The notes beneath the pieces were generated by a model, which was not told where the DNA came from, searched no databases, and was given only the letters and a program-made list of their open reading frames with translations. Source: Physocladia obscura (taxonomy: Eukaryota > Chytridiomycota > Chytridiomycetes > Chytridiales > Chytriomycetaceae). Taken from it: a stretch of DNA of 22,834 nt. The number at the start of each line of letters is the position of its first letter. Position 1 is the first letter of the stretch. Location of the stretch: assembly GCA_027596945.1 (NCBI GenBank), contig JADGJH010000267.1, positions 1 to 22,834 of the forward strand. The letters run 5' to 3'. Both the position numbers and the translations under genes were made by a program. This document shows positions 9,413 through 22,834 of the stretch, piece after piece.

Positions 9413-12400
9413 TCATCCCCACACTTCCGGCGCTGCCTGGGCATAGCAATGTCCACACTTCTCGTCGTCTATCCACGTGCTCGAAATTCGCTTCTGCGTC
9501 AACCCCATTCGCGCCATGGCCGGCATCTCAATCACCGCGCCAGTACTTGCAGGAATATATCGCGTCATCATTTCTTTCACAATATTATATCGTGTTTCTC
9601 GTTGACACAAATATTTCCAGTCGTTTGGATGCTCCACTTGGTGGCTCTGAATAAAAAGAGTTTGGGAAAGTGAGTTGAGTAAAAAAATACAAAGTTAACA
9701 GAGCGAGCAATAAAAATGTAGTGAGTGAATAAAAAATTCACAATTGAGCTTTGCGAGAAAAAATAAAGAACAAACAAAAAAAAACTCACCAACGACGTAT
9801 TAAACCATTTCCCAATTGACGGCCTTCCATCCTCAATATACGCATTATAATCGGAAATCAAACAATGTAACGGCGCAAATCCTTCGTCTCCCGTCGTTTC
9901 ATTCCGGGCTTTTGCCCATCCGTCTACATACGAGACACTGCCACAACGGAAAATTACAACAACAATTAAAATACTAAATGGGGAGAAAAACAACAATAGA
10001 ACACTCAACTAAACATATACAACATCTCCAACTGCAAGTCGAATCTCGTCAGTGCGCAGACTCTCCAAATACGGATACAAGACGCGATAATGGCCCGAAA
10101 AATCACTCATCGGCAGGAATCGGCCAAACTCGTCAATCCCTTCGTCAAGCTCTTTAGCCATCTGGTCTTCTTTTTCATCTTCATCTCCTTCTTCTTCATC
10201 CTCTTCATCTTCTTGTTTTATCATTGCAGTTGCGGCTGTTGATTCATAGTCACTAGTACGTTCATCAGAAGCACTATGAGCGGGGCTATCGTTTTTTACT
10301 TTCTTCCTGTTTGAAACAATATTTCTTGCTGCTGACATTTGAAAGTCAATGTCGGATGGAATAGATGATGTCGACGGACGGCTGTTGCCGTGGTACTGAT
10401 TGTAATCATAGTCTTGTTCTTCTTGTTCAAATTGCTGTTGTCGCTGTTTGTCACTCTCTAAAACTATCGTGTTACTACTGCCGCTGCTAATATCCACACA
10501 CGCCGGATCAATTTCTTCTTGAATTTCTTCTTCTTCTCCTGTCTCAGCTTCGCCTTTGGATACACTAACATTCGCGACTACACCGTGAGTTCGAATTTCC
10601 CAGTCATGTTGTTGCTTTTGTTGCAGCGAAGACGGCTCTTCATTCACCGCTGATTTATCATCGTCATGTTCCACCGAGACATTTGGTGCCTCAACAACAT
10701 CGAACCGGCATTCATCACTATCTTTGGTACTTGAATCTGATGAAACAGCAGCAGTCGCAGCCGCAGCCGCAACCGCAACTTCTCGCTCTCTCAATTCCTT
10801 CTGATACCCGATCCGCATCGCATCTTCTGCCATCTTTGTCAACTCTTCAGCTGTAAATTTTGGATGAACTTTCGGTCCCGGTTTCGTAACACCGCCTGTA
10901 AAAATTCCACTAAACAACCCCGTTGATCGTTTTTGTGCCGTTGGTGTTGGCGATTGTTTTGAGGTGATTTCAGCGTTCGCATTGGCAATGATTTTTTTCG
11001 CGTCAGGGTGGTATGAACTAATGTGGCCTTTGACAACTATTTCTTGATCATTTTCGTCAAAATCGTTGGTGTCATTTGTTGGCAACGAGTGCTGTGCGTT
11101 GGCGGAGGAGGATGATGACAAAAACGAAGACGTTTCCAGAAAATGTCCGACTCGCCAACCACGTGGAACTCGTGGAATTCCCCATAGATGTACATGTCCT
11201 CCCTGCGTTTTTTATTTTGTCAGAAAATAAGAAAAATTCACAGAGTAGCGTTACGAAAATAATTCTTTGACTACTAAAATTTGCAGATAATTCGCTTTTC
11301 GCATGCGCAACGGTCATGATACCTTCGAAACAAGTACAATCGGTACATCCAAAACAAGCACATCGGCATCGGCAACCCGAACAGCACTAATAGGCTGCAC
11401 CCGATCCAAAACTTCAGGCACCGCCGTCGGCGTGCGAATGCGCACACTAATGCGAAGCATATACAACACCTCCAGAGGTAGCTTGTTCTGCGCAGTGTTT
11501 GGTAACGACGGACACGTGATGGATTCGTCATCTGGAATCGCGAAATGGAATCGCCGTGGCGTCGTCAGAGAATCAATTTGCGTCGATGTTGGGAAATTGA
11601 ATGTCGGTAGTGTTGGAACAGCGTCTGCTGTTGGCTGTTGTGACTGCTCTTGATCTGGGATAGTGTCCCAGGCAAAAGTTTCAGTGTGCAGACGGACAGC
11701 GATGGCGTTGCTGGGTGGGCGTTGGTATGTTGGTAGTTTCGAGGGCAAGTGGAAGTAAATGTGCGACACGAGGGATGCAGTTACGGAATACACTTGGGTG
11801 TATGATGCAATTTGGGGTTTTGGTCTGATTGCCATCGTGAATGGAAGCTGATCTCCAATGTAGTGATGTAGACGCGGCATGTCAATGTCGTAGAGGAGCA
11901 GATCTTTGTCGACAATTGGCCGCACATCGGCGGGTGGACGGTAGTTGGATTTGTTGTTGTTGTTGCGGAGGGTGGGATCGAGAGGGTCTGGGCGCGAGAA
12001 TGAGAAGGGCGAAATTTTGACCGCATCTGAGACTATAGAAGAAGGGACGGACAGGCGCTGAGCATTTGAAATTAGAAGTGGGCGCGGTTGGTTTCTGATT
12101 TTTTGCGTAAGATTAAGAGTCATGAAACAGGGGGAAAATCACCTCAAAACGGCGGCGCGCAGGCCTGACGGAGACATAACAATAACAGGGATAGAAAATG
12201 TCTTTACAACCAGGCTAGCATCTGGGGATGATGATTCAGCCTTAACTACGAGCACGTATGAGCATTTGGCGTGGATTGGCACGGTCGCAGTTGCAATGGC
12301 GGGCGAAGACGGCAGCGCCAACGCGGTTTTGGTCGGAGTGGCGAGCGAAGGCGGGGCCGACAGCGGGATGGAAAGCGACGCGGGCATTCCATGCTCTGAA

Positions 12401-12891
12401 TAAATGTATTGTGTGTTTAGTATTCCTTATTTTTTTGAAACAGACGACAGACACACCGCCACGTAGCAGAGTGCCCTCAAAAACAATAGCCGTAGCGGAA
12501 GCGACAGTTTTTGAAGCATCCATGGAGCTACAGGTTGTTGAATACATTGGTAGGTTGATGGTGTGTTATTGGGGTATGGTCAGTAAGTCATGCACAGATA
12601 GTTGATGGATGAAAGGGGGAGACTGAATAGCTGATAAATGAATGGAAGTGAATACCCTTCGACGACGGGATCGGTGGTGGCCGGGGAAGACGAAGCAGCC
12701 GGCGGTCGTGGCTTCCACTCGCAGATCCAACGGCCCTCGAGACGCAGCGACACCTTGACGGAGCGCGCCACGCCACCCAGCGACACGTACGCATGACCAC
12801 GCAGCACGGCGCCGGCCTCAACTACGAGCGCCGTTGTCTTTGACGTCTGCGCACGTCCATCTTGCACAAATGTGATGTTTGTGACACTCAT
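9413..12891 (-). CDS. Alpha-arrestin-like protein with C-terminal SH3 domain, seven exons
   Basis: Exons on the minus strand are 12891-12656, 12527-12457, 12395-12143, 12094-11323, 11202-about 10015, 9937-9790 and 9646-9413; about 966 aa. Introns 1-4 and 6 are GT-AG and frame-perfect; intron 2 carries a canonical TACTAAAC branch site. The N-terminal domain has arrestin features: EGTLLRGEHGMPASLSIPLS spans a junction and resembles the arrestin GEH-x-FPF-P segment, and AKCSYVLVVKAES resembles its conserved Y-x-L strand. The C-terminal arrestin-like domain ends near residue 475 (HVHLWGIPRVPRGW). A linker of about 340 residues is acidic, Ser- and Gln-rich. An SH3 domain follows: VLYPYLESLRTDEIRLAVGD, then YVDGWAKARN and GFAPLHCL. 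A tail of about 100 residues contains CGHC. Family knowledge suggests an endocytic or ubiquitin-ligase adaptor; an LPTY motif is present but no PPxY was seen. Oddity: no GT-AG pair at intron 5 keeps the SH3 frame (one base off), so it may be truncated, mis-sequenced or non-canonically spliced. Confidence 0.82.
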
Positions 12892-12933
12892 TTCCAATTT
12901 GTACAATCTCTTGTTACCAAAACAACTCAGAAT
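12892..12933. promoter_or_regulatory. 42-bp bidirectional intergenic gap
   Basis: The ATG of the arrestin gene (minus, 12891-12889) and that of the small membrane protein (plus, 12934-12936) are separated by only 42 bp. Either both transcripts start inside this gap with almost no leader, or each transcription start lies within the other gene's coding region and the 5' ends overlap. The second start could be internal (for example Met30), which would widen the gap by 87 bp. Confidence 0.5.
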
Positions 12934-13268
12934 ATGATCACCAAAGTCGCAGCCTCCGCTTCAGCCGCGTCGACAAAGTCACCTGTGCTGCCAAAGTCTG
13001 CCGAACATCTCCTCTTGCGAATGCAGCGACTTTTTGGCCTCGGTCTCCTGCTGGCCGCCTCAATGACCGGCTTCATGTAAGCGCATTCTTGCCTCCATCA
13101 ATGAGTCATTCTCATATCAAATTGCTTTCTTTTGCAAGGGGGTACAATGTCGAAACAATCCGGAATAACCTCAATGAACACATTCACATTGCTGATGATC
13201 GCATTTCAGCCCTTGAGCAAAAACTCATTGCTCTTGAATCTGCTTCCTCAAAACCCAAGCAAAAATAA
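12934..13268 (+). CDS. Small single-pass membrane protein with coiled coil, 90 aa, two exons
   Basis: Exons 12934-13076 and 13139-13268 are joined by a 62-nt GT-AG intron (donor GTAAGC); the junction splits the Met48 codon and restores a clean frame. Residues 1-23 contain Ser, Ala and three Lys but no acidic residue, as in a mitochondrial presequence. A single hydrophobic helix spans about residues 33-50 (LFGLGLLLAASMTGFMGY). Residues 52-80 form an amphipathic, charged helix with heptad-like spacing (DDRISALEQKLIALE), and the protein ends in a Lys-rich tail. The layout suggests a small inner-membrane or ER assembly factor, but I do not recognise the family. AATAAA at 13267-13272 overlaps the stop codon. 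It is divergently paired with the arrestin gene. The coding call rests on the perfect splice phase and coherent protein features. Confidence 0.72.
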
Positions 13269-13626
13269 TAAATATTCGGCTCTTCTATTTATTTTCTCTG
13301 ATACTCCACCTTGTAATTTACATTTTTAAAACCATTTTAAAAAAAAAAAAAAAAAAAACCCCAAAAAGAGTCAATCATAAATATTGCAAACTTCATCCGA
13401 ATCCAAACATATCTGTCAGCTAGCTTCAAAAACCGCATTAACCAACTCGCCCTATTACAACAATAACTATAACAACATCAGTAATAGTTAAAAACACATC
13501 CTGCCAACTCTAGCAACAACAACATCAGCAATAGCAGTATCATAATCACATAAAAGAGCCATTTCATATACATATTAATGCTTACGATTCCACCTGTTAC
13601 GCATCAGTAAATCAAAACTCGGATCA
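13269..13626. other. 3' flank with A20 run and CAACAA-rich spacer
   Basis: A run of 20 A occupies 13339-13358, directly after the short 3' region of the small membrane-protein gene. The following sequence (about 13430-13560) is rich in AACAAC/ATCAGC-type degenerate trinucleotides but forms no long open frame. I see no gene. Confidence 0.35.
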
Positions 13627-14026
13627 TCACAGTTTCAGTTTGACCAAATTAGAAGGATTCTCGTGAAAACATGAGGCCAAGACAGCAGCGACGATAACAA
13701 CAGTAGCAGTAGCGATGCCTACGAGAGTGTCACGGAATTTGCCGAAGAAAAATAACGGTTATATTCAAACAACATGCAGAAGTCTGTCGTCGCAACAACA
13801 CGTATGGTCACGCAACTCGTCACGGCGCCGCACGAACTTGCGCAGCGGAAAGGCATTGTCTTGAACGCGCGTGCATCCAGGCAACTAACTGGAGCTGGAT
13901 AAAGGTGGCGGTTGAATTCTTGACGGAGACGTCAAAGATCCGCGTGCGCACGGCAATTGGAATATGCAAAACAGTTTTACTATCGAGTTTTTGCGGTACT
14001 GACAGCTTCGTTGCAAAAGGTAGCAT
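13627..14026 (-). pseudogene. Coding-like minus-strand segment with C-terminal membrane helix, frames not joined
   Basis: Three overlapping frames look protein-like in turn. From the ATG at 14026, 68 codons read MLPFATKLSVPQKLDSKTVL onward (through VRTRIFDVSVKNSTATFIQL) and stop at 13820. A second frame from about 13865 gives DNAFPLRKFVRRRDELRDHT. A third, from about 13749 to the stop at 13627-13629, gives FFGKFRDTLVGIA then a strong hydrophobic helix (TATVVIVAAVLASCF) and a short tail. Together this resembles a small tail-anchored membrane protein. I could not find GT-AG introns that join the three frames in phase, so it is either a gene with introns I misjudge or a frameshifted pseudogene. 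The GC content of 13800-14000 is above that of its flanks, supporting a coding origin. The family is unknown. Confidence 0.35.
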
Positions 14027-14166
14027 TTTGAATTTAAGAAGATGGGATGGAGTGTCGGGATAACTTTTTATGATTATTTTATTTGTGAGAAATGAGAGAT
14101 GGGGTTTATGATGTGTTTTTGGAGATGGGTTTTCGAAAATATGATGTCTGAATAGGTAAAGAAATT

Positions 14167-14207
14167 TTTTAATTTTAATTTTAATTTTAATTTTTTTTAA
14201 TTTTGAC
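14167..14207. repeat. Short tandem TTTTAA repeat
   Basis: Four to five imperfect copies of TTTTAA lie immediately before a CAG that could act as a splice acceptor (14207-14209). It is a simple AT microsatellite and could serve as part of an intron's pyrimidine/U-rich tract. Confidence 0.6.
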
Positions 14208-14209
14208 AG

Positions 14210-14911
14210 TGAAGAGTTAGAAACTCCCTCTATCGATGAAAATCATCAAAAAAAGCTCGTAATCGACGTTTACGGTTCCAACTCGAACTGCCAAGAAATC
14301 ATTTGTATTACGGAAAAATCTGTTGCAATAAGTAGTGAACTGGTTCCGAAATTGAATGCCATACAGCTGCTGTTTGTGACTAGAGTTAATTATGCTGTGA
14401 GAATTCTGGTTTGTTTTCTACATTCTCAATTCGGTAAAATTTTCATAAACCAAACAGAAATTTCTCTGGCACGTGTGAGAATCACGAATTCCTGCAAGAA
14501 TGTTCCACCTTTCACACGAATAAGTACCATCTCTCAAAATACCTCTCCTTGCAGAAACACCGCTAGCAAATGAATGAGCCACCTCAAAAAATACCAATCG
14601 GCGCCACAAAGCTTCATAAATCAACATTCAAATATGGTTAAAATCTCAAAACTTTTGGAAACTCTATTCAATAGAAAAATTTCATCATCCGTCGGGTATC
14701 TGCTCGTGCTCTGGACACGCTTGCGATAAACATAAAAAAGCTGAGGCGGACTGTTTCAAATTTGAAGCTGCATGACCAAAGTCGAGAAAAATTGAACGTT
14801 ACGACTGTTTCTGAAGTCGAGCAACAAAAATGGAATTTCCGACAAAATAGAACGAATGATCGGGAGCTGGATCAGTTAACTGTTATTGTGATGCCGAAAA
14901 CGCGTTTTTGA
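14210..14911 (+). pseudogene. Orphan coding-like exons upstream of the remodeller gene
   Basis: A frame open from 14210 (just after TTTTGACAG) to the TGA at 14571-14573 runs for about 120 codons without an early ATG. It begins with phrases such as ELETPSIDENHQKKLVIDVY. A second frame, open from about 14667 to the TGA at 14909-14911, encodes a charged, probably helical stretch (LDTLAINIKKLRRTVSNLKL, then REKLNVTTVSEVEQQKWNFR). Both have non-random amino-acid composition for AT-rich DNA. A GTAAAG donor at 14156 would define a 54-nt intron before the first piece, but the frame upstream of it is closed by a stop, so no start can be assigned. The pieces are probably exons of one decayed or 5'-truncated gene. 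The function is unknown. Confidence 0.3.
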
Positions 14912-15122
14912 AGAAGCAATAATTTTCAATTTTTGAGGATTGATGATAATTTTTTTTTTTTTTGGCCGATGATCGATATACAGATTTTTTTATGCGTTGG
15001 CGTAATTGAAATCGCGTTTTTTTCCTTTTCGTTTTCTTATTTTTCGGAAAATTTTCTTCTTCGGAATATTTTCGATTTACTCGTTTTCTTCTTTTGGCTT
15101 TTTTTTTGTTATTCAAATAAGA
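14912..15122 (+). promoter_or_regulatory. T-rich upstream region of the remodeller gene
   Basis: The 211 bases before the ATG are dominated by T runs (14950-14964 and many TTTTC/TTCTT repeats to 15112). This is a typical pyrimidine-rich fungal promoter or leader. No specific factor site is recognisable. Confidence 0.35.
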
Positions 15123-21959
<6,837 letters not shown>

Positions 21960-22276
21960 TTTGGAAACCTTCTTTTTGTTTTTTATTTTTCAGTTTGTTC
22001 AATGAAAGATGAGGTGTGTAATGGCTTGAATAATAATCATAGGCTCACAACAAAACATAAAAAAATCTCAAGTTGGACTGAAAATTTTTCTGTCAGAGTT
22101 CATAGAAGCGAAACACTCCCGTTTCCCTACAGCTCGAAACTATTGTAAAAAGGCTTTGAAATCTTATTTTATTATTATCAAAAGTTATCTTCCCGTCAGC
22201 TTGCGTGATTTTGTGAACACAATCTGTGGGTTTGAAAATTTTACCGCTGCAATGCATAACATCAATTTTTCGCCTC
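21960..22276. other. Convergent 3' intergenic region
   Basis: The 3' UTR of the remodeller should lie here; a pyrimidine-rich stretch follows the stop (21968-21993). No long open frame is present. The left arm of an inverted repeat (22182-22201) lies near the right end. Confidence 0.35.
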
Positions 22277-22297
22277 TCAATCAGCTGACGGTAACTT
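22182..22297. repeat. Imperfect inverted repeat, 15-bp arms, about 80-bp spacer
   Basis: The right arm AGCTGACGGTAACTT (22283-22297) is the reverse complement of AAGTTA plus CCGTCAGCT, which occurs at 22182-22201 with five extra bases (TCTTC) inserted. The right arm overlaps the last codons of the minus-strand open segment. It could be the trace of a small element or a hairpin in a transcript end. Confidence 0.5.
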
Positions 22298-22600
22298 ATT
22301 GCTCAGGTCTCGCATTACGATAAAAGTAAACTGCCAGTTTTGGCGATTAAATCTGTCCTGGTGGTGGCCGACTTGATTCCATGCTGACAGAATGACGCGG
22401 ACTTTTTTGTTCATGCCATTCTTGAACATCCCGCTATCTTCATAAAACCCAAAATAATTTTTCAATACTGCAAATACCCAGCCTTCATGAGTTTCCCCCG
22501 CCAGCAGAACAACTGCTCCAACTGCACACAGTGTCGCAGATTTCACCTCATTTATTCTTATGCTAAAAACTGGTCTCCAGTTCAGCCCCGCAGCAATAAA
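22277..22600 (-). CDS. Open coding-like segment, about 107 codons, probable 3' exon, unknown function
   Basis: The frame is open from 22600 to the stop at 22277-22279, with no ATG near its 5' end; the first internal Met is well inside. The composition looks like a folded domain: a hydrophobic stretch (TLCAVGAVVLLAGE), then THEGWVFAVLKNYFGFYEDS and later VRVILSAWNQVGHHQDRFNR and QNWQFTFIVMRD. AG dinucleotides at about 22575 and 22563 could be splice acceptors, so this may be the last exon of a minus-strand gene whose upstream exons lie at the window edge or beyond. Alternatively it is a pseudogene fragment. I do not recognise the family. It is convergent with the remodeller gene. Confidence 0.35.
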   Translation of the reverse strand, partial: FIAAGLNWRPVFSIRINEVKSATLCAVGAVVLLAGETHEGWVFAVLKNYFGFYEDSGMFKNGMNKKVRVILSAWNQVGHHQDRFNRQNWQFTFIVMRDLSNKLPSAD

Positions 22601-22834
22601 TTAAACACATTCAGGTCTTGTTTTAAATTTATTTTTTAATTTTGCGTGAACACCATAGTCCAGTGCGACAGCTTAATAGCTGGTAGTTAAAAATGGTTTT
22701 TGGAACTTTTTCGATGGTATCAATTGTTTCAACCATAATAAACTATCACAATAATTATCTGTATTGTTTTAAAATACGTTCTTATAGAGTCACTGCTTTC
22801 AAGTTGTTTTGTTTGAAAAGATTTTTTTTTTTTT
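22601..22834. other. AT-rich window edge, nothing supported
   Basis: AT-rich sequence with T runs ending in a T12 at the window edge. If the minus-strand open segment is a terminal exon, its intron and upstream exons would be here or beyond, but no coding-like piece is evident. Confidence 0.3.

Noticed and set aside
11303..11653. 116-codon plus-strand open frame within the arrestin gene
   Set aside because: Shadow of arrestin exon 4, which is in phase with exons on both sides and carries arrestin-like sequence.
12095..12142. 48-nt arrestin intron 3 considered as a second in-frame, retainable intron
   Set aside because: It begins with an in-frame TGA after the donor, so retention would truncate the protein; it is an ordinary short intron.

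Overview
The window reads as nuclear DNA of an AT-rich, intron-rich, early-diverging fungus, most likely a chytrid. This placement is inference from gene content and architecture, not from a database match. Supporting signs are many short GT-AG introns (48-144 nt), secreted Ser/Thr-rich proteins with GPI-type tails, a 14-helix-type MFS efflux pump, remnants of plant-type leucine-rich repeats, an alpha-arrestin fused to an SH3 domain, and a Mi-2/Mit1-like chromatin remodeller.

Layout. 1-1370 (minus) holds decayed leucine-rich-repeat coding sequence (1-626) and an orphan GC-rich helical coding segment (1037-1369). 1891-2580 (minus) encodes a Cys-rich, probably surface-anchored protein of 229 aa that lacks a visible signal peptide. 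2581-5915 is a 3.3-kb AT-rich stretch with no gene I can support, containing two perfect hairpins. 5916-7920 (plus) is a five-exon DHA2-type MFS transporter (570 aa). 7952-8890 has no supported gene. 8891-9265 (minus) encodes a 124-aa secreted GPI-type mucin-like protein. 9413-12891 (minus) is a seven-exon arrestin/SH3 gene (about 966 aa if read through one splice problem). 12934-13268 (plus) is a two-exon, 90-aa single-pass membrane protein in head-to-head arrangement with it, with only 42 bp between the two ATGs. 13627-14026 (minus) and 14210-14911 (plus) carry coding-like but unassembled or decayed segments. 15123-21959 (plus) is a 14-exon, 1991-aa SNF2 remodeller with chromodomains, Cys/His-rich PHD-like modules, a C-terminal Gln-rich tract and a CCHC knuckle. 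22277-22600 (minus) is an open segment of unknown nature beside an imperfect inverted repeat.

The genes do not form a pathway. Two are nuclear or trafficking regulators (remodeller, arrestin), one is an efflux pump, and two encode secreted wall or surface proteins. The points most worth checking are the arrestin-SH3 fusion and the one-nucleotide frame conflict at its SH3 intron, the 42-bp bidirectional gap, the in-frame 48-nt stop-free intron inside the remodeller's helicase domain, and the discovery that the tandem repeats at the left edge are decayed LRRs on the minus strand. I rebuilt all exon structures by hand from frame continuity, splice dinucleotides and family alignment memory; no transcript evidence was available.
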